Of a DNA stretch of 64,000 bases, positions 1 to 8,868 are shown piece after piece (within the stretch, counting starts at the first letter, position 1; each line of letters begins with the position of its first letter). Made by a program: the position numbers and the translations under genes. The notes under the pieces are model-generated. The model searched no databases, was not told the DNA's origin, and was given only the letters and a program-made list of their open reading frames with translations. Origin of the DNA: Paracoccaceae bacterium (GTDB lineage Bacteria; Pseudomonadota; Alphaproteobacteria; Rhodobacterales; Rhodobacteraceae); the NCBI GenBank assembly GCA_030758115.1, contig JANREX010000085.1, positions 1,655 through 65,654 of the forward strand, read 5' to 3'.

Positions 1-1041
1 GCCGCCCGTGCCGCCCGTGCTGTTGCCCGCCGGGGCGGCGGCAAGGTCGATCAGGCCGGCAGAAAGGGTGGCATTGACCATCGGCACGGCTTGCCCAAGG
101 GCCACATCCACAGCGCCGTCAAGGCTGTTCTGGTCCAGCGTCAGGGCCAGCCCGCGCAGCGAGAGGTCCATCGCGGGTGTGAGGCGCAGACCCGCCGTGG
201 CGCTGGCCTTGCGTCCCAGGCCGGGGGGCAGGTCGATGCGCGGCAGGCCGAGGGCCGTCAGAAAGGCGCCCGTGTCCGACAGGGTGACGGCAAGCCGGCC
301 ATCCAGATCCAGCGGCATGGCGAACCCACCGTCATATCGGAGGGTTCCGCCATCGGCCCGCGCCTCAAGGCTGGCGGTGGTGGCCTCGCCCTCGATCAGG
401 GCGGCAAGATTGCCGATTTCGCCTGCAAGGCTGATCAGGCCCGCCCCTTGCGGACGGGCGGCCAGCGTGACCTGTGCCGCGCCCCGATATTCCGGCCAGC
501 GCAGATCGAGCGACAGCTCATCCATGTGATGCCGCGCGCCGCTGCGATGGTCGGTGAATTGCACCCGTCCCCCGGTGATCAGGGCGCGGTCCAGCGACAG
601 GGCAAGGGCGGTGCTGACCCCTGACGGTTGACCGGAGGGCGCCACCCCGTCGACGCCCAATTCCCAGTTCGCGCGCCCGTCGCGTCCGATCTCCAGCACC
701 ACTTGCGGATTGACCATCTCAAGCCCGGTGATCCGGACATCGCCGCCGATCAGCGACATCAGGTCCACCCCCAGCTTGAGGCTATCGGCCACCAGCATCG
801 GACCCGCTTCGGACCATTCGGCATTGGCGATCTCGACCGCGCCGGTACTGACGCCAAGAACGGGGTAATAGCTGACGGTGGTCTGCCCCCGCAGGACAAC
901 GTCGCGTCCTGTCTGGGCCTTGATCTGGTCCACGGCGACCTGTGCGATACGGTCGCCGGGCAACATCAGCAGTGCGATCCCGCAGATGACCACCATGACC
1001 ACGAGCGCGCCCAAGATCCGAAACAGCCAAGCCATCATCAT
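1..1041 (-). CDS. AsmA family protein (3' part missing at window edge)
   Basis: This frame stays open from an ATG cluster to the left edge, so it is absent from the ORF track, which appears to list only closed ORFs. The product begins with MMMAWLFRILGALVVMVV, an N-terminal membrane anchor. A typical AsmA N-terminal domain follows (DRIAQVAVDQIKAQTGRDVV, then a SYYPVLGVSTGAVEIANA stretch) and a long beta-rich region. AsmA-like proteins are bridge-like proteins of the Gram-negative envelope implicated in lipid transport and outer-membrane homeostasis. Three consecutive ATGs (1041, 1038, 1035) follow an AGGGGA element. The third has the best spacing, so the true start may be 1035. The C-terminus lies outside the window. 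The family call is fairly secure; the exact function is not. Confidence 0.8.
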   Translation of the reverse strand, partial: MMMAWLFRILGALVVMVVICGIALLMLPGDRIAQVAVDQIKAQTGRDVVLRGQTTVSYYPVLGVSTGAVEIANAEWSEAGPMLVADSLKLGVDLMSLIGGDVRITGLEMVNPQVVLEIGRDGRANWELGVDGVAPSGQPSGVSTALALSLDRALITGGRVQFTDHRSGARHHMDELSLDLRWPEYRGAAQVTLAARPQGAGLISLAGEIGNLAALIEGEATTASLEARADGGTLRYDGGFAMPLDLDGRLAVTLSDTGAFLTALGLPRIDLPPGLGRKASATAGLRLTPAMDLSLRGLALTLDQNSLDGAVDVALGQAVPMVNATLSAGLIDLAAAPAGNSTGGTGG

Positions 1042-1185
1042 TCCCCTTTCCGATACTACACCGACACTTTTGCTTCGGGCACCAGCATAGCAGGGCAGAC
1101 GGCGCTGTCAGGGCAAACTGTGCCGCGGTGGCGGGAATCGGGTCTGGCCCTCGTCAAGGGGCAGTCCAGTTGCTAGCATCACCGC

Positions 1186-1974
1186 ATGTGCCGTGCCTTC
1201 TGCCTTTCGCTGATACTGGTGGCCGTCCTGAACGTGGCTTCGCCCCTGTCGGCGCAGACCTTGGGGGAACCCGTCTGCCTTGATCATCCCTATGATGCGG
1301 TTGCCGGGCCGGATCAGCTGCTGCGGCTTGCGGGGCTGATCGACAGGCTGCGCCCGACGCTTGCGGCCTTCAAGGGTCTCGGCGCGGCGCTTGAGGACAG
1401 AAAACCGCGTATCTGCCTGACGCCGTCCCTTGTGCTGGAAAGCGGCTTTCTGCTGCCGGATGCCAATCGGATCGAAATCGACGGCAGGCTGGACGATGCG
1501 ATGGTGACGGCGATCATGCTGCATGAGTTGCGTCACCTTGATCAGGTCACGGCGCAGATCTGCCCCGATGACAGCCTGGCGATGGCGCAGGTCGCGCAGG
1601 CGACCTTCGCGCTTGAGGCGGATGCCAATGCCATCACCCTTCTGGTGGCCTGGCACATGCGCCGGAACGGGGAGGAGGCCGTCTGGAACGCGCTGGCGGA
1701 CTGGCCCAGCACAAGCGACATCGCCGCGCGTTTCGCGGCCAGCATGGGCGATCATGACGATCCGGCACAGGCCGTGGCCGAGGCCTTCGACCAGTGGTAT
1801 GCGTCCGAGGAGCGGCGTCAACGCTATTACATCGCGACCTGCAGCGACTACCTTGATCGGCGTGACGACAGCAAGAAGCTGCCCAGCTACAAGCAATTGC
1901 CGCAGGATTACCTGGACAGCGTGTGCCTGCTGCCGGACGGCACGCCCTATGCCTGCCGCGCGCCGGAGTTCTGA
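1186..1974 (+). CDS. DUF6782-type putative metallopeptidase, exported
   Basis: A 262-residue protein with a signal peptide (about residues 1-24, ending SPLSAQ). At about residue 113 it has HELRHLDQ, an HExxH-type zinc motif. A downstream LEADANAIT stretch could supply the third metal ligand. This pattern matches the DUF6782 putative metallopeptidase family as I remember it. Four or more cysteines in the mature part suit a periplasmic location with disulfides. It is divergent from the AsmA gene and stands alone. Substrate unknown. The zinc-peptidase reading rests on motif and fold resemblance only. Confidence 0.65.
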   Translation: MCRAFCLSLILVAVLNVASPLSAQTLGEPVCLDHPYDAVAGPDQLLRLAGLIDRLRPTLAAFKGLGAALEDRKPRICLTPSLVLESGFLLPDANRIEIDGRLDDAMVTAIMLHELRHLDQVTAQICPDDSLAMAQVAQATFALEADANAITLLVAWHMRRNGEEAVWNALADWPSTSDIAARFAASMGDHDDPAQAVAEAFDQWYASEERRQRYYIATCSDYLDRRDDSKKLPSYKQLPQDYLDSVCLLPDGTPYACRAPEF

Positions 1975-2071
1975 AACCGGGGCCGGGGCAGTCCTCGGGT
2001 TGCTGGCCAGACAGCCCCGTGAGGCTCAGCAGGGTGGGGCTTTGTCCCTGCGATGCGGGTGGCACTGCGGC

Positions 2072-2716
2072 TCAGCATCCGCTGGAATTGGATGTCCCAT
2101 CCGGCATGATCGTATTGCACAGGATCGCGCCTTCCAGGGAGGCGGCATCAATCCTGGCCCCCAGCAAGACGGCCCCGTCCAGCCTGGCCCCCGCCAGCAC
2201 CGCGCCGTCGATCCGGGCCGATGTCAGGTTGACCCTGGTCAGATCGGCGCCCGTCAGGTTCGCCCCCGCAAGGTTGGCCAGTTCCATATAGGCCCCGGTC
2301 AGGTTCGCCCCCGCAAGGTCCGCGTCTTGCAGCATCGCTTGGGTCATCACCGCGCCAGACAGGTCAGCCCCCGCAAGCCTGGCCTGCCCAAGATCCGCCG
2401 TGGTCAGATAGGCCTTTGCCAGGTTTGCGCCTTCCAGCTTGGCCGCGCGCAGATCGGCGGCTGCCAGATTGGCCCCGGCCAGGGTGGCGTCGTTCAGGTC
2501 GGCGCCGCCCAGATCGACGGCCCAGAGTTTCGCCGCCGACAGATCCGCGCCCGACAGCACCGCCCCGGCAAGATCGGCGCGCTTCAGGTCGCTGCCCGCA
2601 AGGTCGCAATCTGCGCACAGCTTGGTCGCCAGCAGTGTCTGCAGGTCAGCCTCGCTCCAGGCCAGCGCATGCATCGGAATGATCGAGGCCAGAGCGGCCA
2701 GAAACAAGCCTTTCAT
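2072..2716 (-). CDS. Exported pentapeptide-repeat protein
   Basis: A 214-residue protein with a signal peptide (MKGLFLAALASIIPMHALA). From about residue 40 to 195 it is almost entirely A(D/N)Lxx pentapeptide repeats, which form a right-handed quadrilateral beta-helix. The first part of the mature protein (WSEADLQTLLATKLCADCDL) has a CxxC pair that usually opens this subfamily, and a final Cys (NSSGC) ends it. Such proteins have varied or unknown roles; gyrase protection is known only for cytosolic members, so it is unlikely here. It lies between the metallopeptidase (convergent) and the arsenite exporter (divergent). Confidence 0.85.
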   Translation of the reverse strand: MKGLFLAALASIIPMHALAWSEADLQTLLATKLCADCDLAGSDLKRADLAGAVLSGADLSAAKLWAVDLGGADLNDATLAGANLAAADLRAAKLEGANLAKAYLTTADLGQARLAGADLSGAVMTQAMLQDADLAGANLTGAYMELANLAGANLTGADLTRVNLTSARIDGAVLAGARLDGAVLLGARIDAASLEGAILCNTIMPDGTSNSSGC

Positions 2717-2881
2717 CGCGTCCTCCTCTGTCTTTGGACCAAGCTAACCCGTTTGCCGGGATTGGTCCTGGTTTTTCGAGATGGCGCACCTGCATGGCAT
2801 GGTGCGTCTTTTCGGTTTTCGTTCCGGTCGGCCAAATGCTAAGCCGCATCATCCCCCGACCCGTGGAACAGGGCAAGATCC

Positions 2882-3901
2882 ATGTCTGTATTCGAACGGT
2901 ACCTCTCAATATGGGTGTTCCTCTGCATCGTTGCGGGGATCGTGCTGGCCAATGTGCTGCCGGGGATGTTCGGTGTCCTGGCCTCTCTCGAATATGCCTC
3001 GGTCAACCTGCTGGTGGCCCTGCTGATCTGGGCGATGGTCTATCCGATGATGGTCGCGGTGGATTTCCGGGCCCTTGGCCGGGTGGGCGAGAGGCCAAGG
3101 GGCCTGGTCATCACCCTGGTGGTCAACTGGCTGATCAAGCCCTTCACCATGGCCGCCCTTGGCGTGCTGTTCTTCAATCACGTTTTTGCCGGGCTGATCG
3201 ACCCCGCCGATGCGGGTCAGTATATCGCCGGCCTGATCCTGCTGGGGGCTGCACCCTGCACGGCGATGGTGTTCGTGTGGTCGCAACTGACGAAGGGCGA
3301 TCCGAATTACACGCTGGTGCAGGTGTCGCTGAACGACGTGATCATGGTCTTCGCCTTTGCGCCCATCGTGGCGCTGCTGCTGGGGGTGACGGATCTGCAG
3401 GTGCCTTGGGAAACGCTGGTGCTGTCCGTCGTTCTTTACGTGGTATTGCCGCTTGCCGCCGGGGCGATCACGCGGGCGCGGCTGATGCGGCAGGGGGGCG
3501 AGGCGGCGGTGTCCGCCTTCACCGCGCGGATCAAGCCGGCCTCCGTGCTGGGGTTGTTGCTGACCGTTGTGTTGCTGTTCGGGTTCCAGGGCAATGTGAT
3601 CCTGGAAAACCCGTTCCTGATCCTGCTGCTGGCGACGCCGATCCTGATCCAGTCCTACGGGATCTTCGCCATCGCCTATGCCTGGGCCTGGAAATGGAGG
3701 GTCCCGCATGACGTGGCGGCGCCCTGTGCGCTGATCGGGACATCGAACTTCTTCGAGCTGGCCGTTGCGGTGGCCATCGGGCTGTTCGGTCTGAACTCGG
3801 GCGCGGCGCTGGTCACCGTGGTGGGGGTGCTGGTCGAGGTGCCGGTGATGTTGTCGCTGGTCTGGTTTGCAAACCGCACGCGGGCCAGCTTCCCGGTTTA
3901 G
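2882..3901 (+). CDS. arsB: ACR3-family arsenite efflux permease
   Basis: A 339-residue membrane protein of about ten helices. It carries the ACR3 signature around [18 protein letters not shown], with the conserved Cys in transmembrane segment 4, followed by [22 protein letters not shown]3 carriers export As(III) across the inner membrane using the proton-motive force. Length and motifs are typical and complete. No arsR, arsC or arsH is next to it, so regulation and arsenate reduction must be encoded elsewhere. It converges on the HMG-CoA reductase gene with an 18-base gap. Confidence 0.9.
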   Translation: MSVFERYLSIWVFLCIVAGIVLANVLPGMFGVLASLEYASVNLLVALLIWAMVYPMMVAVDFRALGRVGERPRGLVITLVVNWLIKPFTMAALGVLFFNHVFAGLIDPADAGQYIAGLILLGAAPCTAMVFVWSQLTKGDPNYTLVQVSLNDVIMVFAFAPIVALLLGVTDLQVPWETLVLSVVLYVVLPLAAGAITRARLMRQGGEAAVSAFTARIKPASVLGLLLTVVLLFGFQGNVILENPFLILLLATPILIQSYGIFAIAYAWAWKWRVPHDVAAPCALIGTSNFFELAVAVAIGLFGLNSGAALVTVVGVLVEVPVMLSLVWFANRTRASFPV

Positions 3902-3919
3902 GCGCCGCCCACCTGCCCG

Positions 3920-5212
3920 TCACAGGGCCGCCAGCTTTTCCCTGGCTGCATCGACACTCACGCGGCCCTCGGCGGCGATGGCCCTCGCGACCGCCTCGAC
4001 CTGTGCGCCGGTCGCCCCGGCCAAAATGGCGATGTTGCGGGCATGCAGGGCCATGTGCCCCTTCTGGATCCCTTCGCTGGCCAGTGCGCGCAAGGCCGCC
4101 ATGTTCTGGGCAAGGCCAACGGCCACCGTCACTTCGGCCAGTTCCTGCGCCGAGGTGACACCCAGAACCCGCAGGGCTGCCTGTGCGGCGGGATGGGTTT
4201 TCGTGGCCCCGCCGACCAGACCCAGCGCCATGGGCATTTCGATGGTCCCGGTCAAGTGACCATCCGTGCCGCGTTCCCATGTCGTCAGCGCGGTATACTG
4301 CCCGCTACGGGCGGCCCAGGCATGGGCCCCCGCCTCGATCGCGCGCCAGTCGTTGCCGGTGGCCACCACGACCGGGTCGATGCCGTTCATGATGCCCTTG
4401 TTATGGGTGGCCGCGCGGTAGGGGTCGATCTGGGCCAGGGCATAGGCCTCGATCATCCCGTCGATCATCTCGTCGCCACTGACACTGTCGGTTTGCAGCG
4501 CCTGCGGGCTCAGCGTCACCGAGGCCCGTGCCAGGCGACGGTCGGCCAGGTTGGACAGGATGCGCAGCCGCGTGTGGCCGCCCGCAATCTGGGCCACGCG
4601 GGGTGCGATGGCCTCGGCCATGGTGTTGACGGTATTGGCCCCCATCGCATCGCGCACATCGACCAGGATGTGCAGCACCGCCATCGGCCCCACGGCGGAG
4701 GTTTCGAAGACATGCACCTCGATCCCGATGCAGCCGCCGCCCAGACCGACAAGGACCTTGTCGCGGGCATTGCACATCTCGCGCAGTTCAGCCTGGGCGG
4801 ACAGCAGGCGATGGCGCGCCGCCTGCGGGTCCGACAGGCCCAGAACCTGCACCTGGGCCCGCATGACCGGCTGGTCCGAAGAGGTCACAAACCCGCCGCA
4901 ACCGCGCGCGATCTTGGCCATGTAGGACGCCGCCGCCACGACGGACGGTTCCTCGACCACCATGGGGATCAGGTAATCCCTGCCGTTGATGCTGAAATTC
5001 GACGCCACCGCCAGCGGCAGTTCGAACTTGCCGATCACGTTCTCGATCATCCCGTCGGCCAGCGACATCGGCAGAACATCGCGCCCGGCCAGTGTCGTGC
5101 GATCGGCGTCACTGAGGTTTGCGGCCCGCGCCAAGAGGTCAAGACGCGCGTCAGGAGCAAGATTGCGCAGGTTCTCAAGCCGCGAAGAGCGCGGCGTCTT
5201 TTCCGTGGTCAT
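3920..5212 (-). CDS. mvaA: Hydroxymethylglutaryl-CoA reductase, class II (degradative type)
   Basis: A 430-residue protein with the class II HMG-CoA reductase layout. [17 protein letters not shown] holds the catalytic Glu. [20 protein letters not shown] holds the catalytic Lys and Asp. [11 protein letters not shown] near the C-terminus holds the His. All expected catalytic residues are visible. Class II enzymes interconvert HMG-CoA and mevalonate; the bacterial ones often use NADH and can work in mevalonate catabolism or isoprenoid synthesis. No mevalonate kinase, HMG-CoA synthase or lyase is nearby, so the direction cannot be decided here. Most Rhodobacteraceae make isoprenoids by the MEP route, which makes the gene notable. 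Confidence 0.9.
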   Translation of the reverse strand: MTTEKTPRSSRLENLRNLAPDARLDLLARAANLSDADRTTLAGRDVLPMSLADGMIENVIGKFELPLAVASNFSINGRDYLIPMVVEEPSVVAAASYMAKIARGCGGFVTSSDQPVMRAQVQVLGLSDPQAARHRLLSAQAELREMCNARDKVLVGLGGGCIGIEVHVFETSAVGPMAVLHILVDVRDAMGANTVNTMAEAIAPRVAQIAGGHTRLRILSNLADRRLARASVTLSPQALQTDSVSGDEMIDGMIEAYALAQIDPYRAATHNKGIMNGIDPVVVATGNDWRAIEAGAHAWAARSGQYTALTTWERGTDGHLTGTIEMPMALGLVGGATKTHPAAQAALRVLGVTSAQELAEVTVAVGLAQNMAALRALASEGIQKGHMALHARNIAILAGATGAQVEAVARAIAAEGRVSVDAAREKLAAL

Positions 5213-5313
5213 GTCTGTCGGTGTCCCCGTTCTGTCACCGACAAGCCTAGCCGCAGATCACGGCCTCTGCCTAGATGCTGTTTTGCGCGGGCAGAGGCCG
5301 GTCCGGCGATGGA

Positions 5314-5856
5314 TCAGCCGCCAAGATAGCCCTGTGTCGTGACAACCTTTGCATAGCTGCCGTTCAGGGCCCCCATGATGGTGGCATGGACCTGCGCGGC
5401 CGGAACCTTGGTATCGGCAAAGGCCACATCCCTTGCCCCGCAGGCATCCTCGACCACGGTCACGTCAAAGCCGAAATCGCGGGCGGCGCGGGCCGTGGCG
5501 TCGATGCACATCTGCGACATCGCCCCGCAGATCGTGACCGCGCCGATCCCGTGATCGCGCAACAACTGCTCCAGCCCGGTCTGGTGGAAACTGTTGGGCC
5601 GGTGCTTGAGGATCGTCGCCTCGCCGTCTTGCGGGGCAACAACCGCATGGATCGCAGCACCTTGCGTCCCGGCGACGAAGAAAGGCCCGCCTTCGGGCAT
5701 TTCGTGATGCACATGCACCACGAGGTCCCCCTTGCTGCGGGCATCCTCAAGCAGCCTGGCCGCGTTGCTGCCGACCTGTGCCATTTGCGCGACGGGCCAT
5801 TTGCCCCCGTCGAAATAGTCGTTCTGGATGTCGACAAGGATCAGTGCGTTTTTCAT
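5314..5856 (-). CDS. Isochorismatase-family cysteine hydrolase
   Basis: A 180-residue single-domain protein. ALILVDIQNDYF supplies the catalytic Asp, ATILKHRPNSF the Lys and GAMSQMCIDATARAA the Cys, giving a complete D-K-C triad. Members hydrolyse amide or ester bonds of small molecules (nicotinamide, carbamates, biuret, isochorismate). The particular substrate cannot be read from the sequence. It is followed on the same strand by mvaA about 100 bases away and is divergent from the RidA-like gene. Confidence 0.85.
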   Translation of the reverse strand: MKNALILVDIQNDYFDGGKWPVAQMAQVGSNAARLLEDARSKGDLVVHVHHEMPEGGPFFVAGTQGAAIHAVVAPQDGEATILKHRPNSFHQTGLEQLLRDHGIGAVTICGAMSQMCIDATARAARDFGFDVTVVEDACGARDVAFADTKVPAAQVHATIMGALNGSYAKVVTTQGYLGG

Positions 5857-6112
5857 GTTCTATCCGGTGGCCTGTGTGGAAGACGATGTTCGATGCGGCC
5901 GGTGCTCCGGCGGTGTCCGGCCCCTGCGCCGTCAGTCACCCATGTGCCGCACATCGCAGGATCATAGCGCGATCCCGGCATGAACCAAGGATCGGAATGA
6001 ACCTTGAGGGCGGCCGCCGTGGATCGATGCGGATGCGGATGGACAACAGCGGGACGCGGGGGCACGGTTTGCAAGCGGCGGTCAGCATGCCGCCGGGCAG
6101 CCGGGAAAGGGC

Positions 6113-6505
6113 ATGAGCATGAACAGAACCATTCAGACCGACAAGGCACCCCCCTCGTTTTCCGCCTATAGCCAGGCGGTCGAAGTGCCCGCGCATGCCA
6201 GAACGGTCTATGTCTCGGGGCAGGTGGGGGCGGACGCCGACGGCCGGATCCCGGAGGATCCCGAAGATCAGCATGTCCTGGCCTGGCGCAATGTCTTTGC
6301 CATTCTCGAGGCGGCCGGGATGGGCAGCACGGATATCGTCGATGTCTTCGCGATCGTGACCTCTCGGGACGGGGTCAAGACCTTCCGCGAGGTTCGGGAC
6401 AGGATGTTCGGCGGACATCTTGCCTGTTCGACGATCATGATCGCGGGGCTTGCCAGTCCTGACTGGAAAATCGAGATCGCGGTCAGGGCTGCAAAGGTGG
6501 ACTAG
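6113..6505 (+). CDS. RidA/YjgF-family protein with an altered active-site arginine
   Basis: A 130-residue protein with the RidA fold pattern: YSQAVEVPAHARTVYVSGQV near the N-terminus, then GMGSTDIVDVFAIVTS, then WKIEIAVRAAKVD at the end. Classical RidA enzymes deaminate reactive enamines and imines and use an Arg in an ARS-type motif. Here the aligned segment reads HLACST, with Cys where Arg is expected. It may therefore be a non-canonical subfamily member rather than a standard deaminase. The start could be 6113 or 6119 (MNRT). Confidence 0.8.
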   Translation: MSMNRTIQTDKAPPSFSAYSQAVEVPAHARTVYVSGQVGADADGRIPEDPEDQHVLAWRNVFAILEAAGMGSTDIVDVFAIVTSRDGVKTFREVRDRMFGGHLACSTIMIAGLASPDWKIEIAVRAAKVD

Positions 6506-6614
6506 CCGGGCTGGCCGCGGGGGTGTCCTGCGCAGGCCCCTCTTGCCAGAAAGCGGGCTGCGGCCCTACACTGTCACCGTCCCGGAGACGCGCGATCTTG
6601 ACGGGAGACATGAT

Positions 6615-6926
6615 ATGCATGCGGATCTAGCAGCAAGACGTCGCCTTCTGGTGTTGGCCTATCAACGCTACATGGAGGCGGACCGGTCCTGGAATGTCGC
6701 CAGCGAGGAAACGAGGGCCTGGTTCCCGAAAGAGGGGGCCACGCAGCTGTCCAGCATCGGCAATCCAGGCTCGCGCATCCGCGCGCTTTACGAGCGACGC
6801 GCAAAAGCCATTGCCCAGCTCGAGGTGGCGCGGATCAAGCTTGAGGTCGGAAAGCAGCGCCTGGCCGGACGGGATGGCATGGCCAAGACCCGCCATATCC
6901 TGTTCATCGCAGGCACCGTGGATTAA
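6615..6926 (+). CDS. Conserved-looking small hypothetical protein
   Basis: A 103-residue product (MHADLAARRRLLVLAYQRY start). I chose this ATG over the longer frame in the track because a GGGAGA element lies 6 bases upstream and the added N-terminus looks non-coding. The protein is helical and charged, with an Arg/Lys-rich stretch (LYERRAKAIAQLEVARIKLE) that could form a coiled coil. No signal peptide or membrane segment is visible. I do not recognise the family. It ends 65 bases before the convergent ABC transporter gene. Confidence 0.55.
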   Translation: MHADLAARRRLLVLAYQRYMEADRSWNVASEETRAWFPKEGATQLSSIGNPGSRIRALYERRAKAIAQLEVARIKLEVGKQRLAGRDGMAKTRHILFIAGTVD

Positions 6927-6991
6927 CCAAAGCCGGAACAGATGCGCGCCTGACCCGCCCTCAGCCGGTGCCCCAGGCGCCCGAGACGGGT

Positions 6992-7687
6992 TCACCCGCG
7001 CTCTTCCACCTTGACGATCCGCCCGTCCTCCAGCGTCAGGATGCGATCCGCGCGATCCAGGATGCGGGGGTCATGGGTCACAAGCAAGGTGGTCGTTCCG
7101 CGCGCCTGGCCCATCCGCTTGAGCAGATCGACCACATCGGCGGCGCTGTCCTTGTCCAGCGCGGCGGTAGGTTCATCCGCCAGCACAAGGGCAGGGTTGG
7201 CCACAAGCGCGCGGGCGACCGCCACGCGCTGTTTCTGGCCCCCCGACAGGTTCGCCGGCAGATAGCCTGTCCTGTCGGCCAGCCCCACAAGGCCAAGCGC
7301 GTGCACGGCCGCCTGTTCCGCCGCAGCTTCGGGGACGCCGGGATGGACCTGCAGGCCCATGATCACGTTCTGCGCCGCTGTCAGGCTTTCATGCAGGTTA
7401 TGGGCCTGGAAGATGAAACCCAGCTTGCGGCGCAGCGCGATCAGCATGGCTTCGGTCGCGCCGTTCAACTCCTGCCCCAGCAGCAGGGCAGAGCCGTCCT
7501 GGACCGCGCGCAGGCAGCCGACCAGCGTCAGCACGGTGGTCTTGCCGGACCCCGAGGGGCCCATCAGCACCGTGAAGCTGCCCCTTTGCAGGGTCAGGTC
7601 GATGTCGAACAGCGCCTGTTTGCGGGCATCGCCGCTGCCGAACCAGTGGTTCAGGCGCGTGGTCGCTATGATGGGTGCGTCGCTCAT
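6992..7687 (-). CDS. ABC exporter ATP-binding subunit, DevA/MacB type
   Basis: A 231-residue ATPase with a Walker A motif (GPSGSGKTT), signature motif (LSGGQKQRVAVARAL) and Walker B followed by the H-loop region (LVLADEPTAALD, then LLVTHDPR). The track gives a 541-residue frame, but the product really begins at MSDAPIIATTRLN. Upstream residues belong to another frame of devC. It energises the exporter formed with the permease and membrane-fusion subunits encoded just upstream. DevBCA pumps export glycolipids in cyanobacteria; the cargo here is unknown. Confidence 0.9.
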   Translation of the reverse strand: MSDAPIIATTRLNHWFGSGDARKQALFDIDLTLQRGSFTVLMGPSGSGKTTVLTLVGCLRAVQDGSALLLGQELNGATEAMLIALRRKLGFIFQAHNLHESLTAAQNVIMGLQVHPGVPEAAAEQAAVHALGLVGLADRTGYLPANLSGGQKQRVAVARALVANPALVLADEPTAALDKDSAADVVDLLKRMGQARGTTTLLVTHDPRILDRADRILTLEDGRIVKVEERG

Positions 7688-7695
7688 TGCGGTCC

Positions 7696-8868
7696 TCAGA
7701 ACAGGTCGGCCGGATCGGCCGCTGCCAGCCGGCGTGTGGCGATGGTCCCGGACAGGGCCGAGAACAGGATTGTGCCCAAAAAGACGCTGACAGCCATGAA
7801 AGGCGTCATGGTCAGCGGCAGGGTGGTGATGGCCGCCATCAGCGTCAGGATGGCCGTGCCGACGATCAGGCCGGGGATGAATCCCATGATGCCCAGGACC
7901 AGCGCCTCTTCCAGCACGATGCCCAGAAAGAACTGCGGGCCATAACCCATGGCCTTGAACGTCGCATATTCGCGCAGATGGTCGGCCACATCCGTCGACA
8001 GCACCTGGTAGACGATCACAAGGCCGACCAGCACGCCGATCAGCACCCCGAAGCCGAAGATGACACCCGTCGGGCGGCGTGTCTGCTGATAGCGCAGATC
8101 CTCTTGGGCGGCATCCGCATAGCTGCGGATGCGCAGGCTGGGATCCGAAACAAGGGTCTTGAGCCGCGTGCTTACCTGCGCGGGGTTGGCGCCGGGGCGC
8201 AGCCTCAGCAGGATGTGGTCCGGCGCGTTGGAACTGCGGGCCGGGAACAGCGCCAGAAAGGTCTGGTCCGACACCAGCATGTAGCCATCGCCGCCAAAGC
8301 CGCCGCCGCCTGCAAAGGTGGCAAAGGCCGTCAGCGTGCGTCCCTGTGTCTCGAAGGCCAGGGGGCTTTGCGGGCGGATCGCGGCGGCCTCGTCGCGCGA
8401 CAGCCCGCGCGCCAGCCGGTCCAGCAGCGCCGCGTCCTGCACCTGCAGCAATGCGGCGTCCCCGGCGATCTCGGGGGACAGGAATGCGGCTTGTGCCGGA
8501 TCGACCCCGAAGGTGGTGAAGGTGATGTCCTTGGTCGCGCGGTCCCAGGGCACGTTGCCCACGAACAACCCCATGCCATCGGTCACATCGGGATCGGCCA
8601 TGGCCTGCAGCAGCCATTGGCGGGCGACATTTCCGCCCTCATTCAATGCATTGGCATCCCCGGCCGAGATCATCAGGTCGGCCTGAAAGAACTCATAGGG
8701 GCGCAGGGTCGCCGCCCCCATCGAGTTCATGATCCCCAGCTGGACGAAAACCAGCACATTGGCAAAGGCCACGCCGGCCAGGGCTGCGGCGAACCTTGTG
8801 CGGTTATGGGTCAGTTGCAGCCAGCCGATCGGCAGGCGTCCGAAAAGCCTGCGCAAAAGCCAGCTCAT
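7696..8868 (-). CDS. ABC exporter permease, DevC type
   Basis: A 390-residue FtsX/MacB-like permease. It has one N-terminal membrane helix (about 25-47), a large periplasmic domain (about 50-265) and three C-terminal helices (GVIFGFGVLIGVLVGLVIVY onward), including the conserved REYATFKAMGYG loop. This layout and length match DevC. It overlaps the membrane-fusion gene by 4 bases (8865-8868), and the ATPase gene starts 8 bases further on, so the three genes are co-transcribed and probably translationally coupled. Confidence 0.88.
   Translation of the reverse strand: MSWLLRRLFGRLPIGWLQLTHNRTRFAAALAGVAFANVLVFVQLGIMNSMGAATLRPYEFFQADLMISAGDANALNEGGNVARQWLLQAMADPDVTDGMGLFVGNVPWDRATKDITFTTFGVDPAQAAFLSPEIAGDAALLQVQDAALLDRLARGLSRDEAAAIRPQSPLAFETQGRTLTAFATFAGGGGFGGDGYMLVSDQTFLALFPARSSNAPDHILLRLRPGANPAQVSTRLKTLVSDPSLRIRSYADAAQEDLRYQQTRRPTGVIFGFGVLIGVLVGLVIVYQVLSTDVADHLREYATFKAMGYGPQFFLGIVLEEALVLGIMGFIPGLIVGTAILTLMAAITTLPLTMTPFMAVSVFLGTILFSALSGTIATRRLAAADPADLF

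Noticed and set aside
4288-4296. Another GTATAC word (in cggtatactg)
   Set aside because: It is inside the mvaA coding region with no flanking match to ATTGTATAC, so it is probably chance.
6992-8617. 541-residue fusion ORF in the DevCA region
   Set aside because: Only the last 231 residues are protein-like (ABC ATPase). The upstream part is another frame of devC, which is complete on its own.
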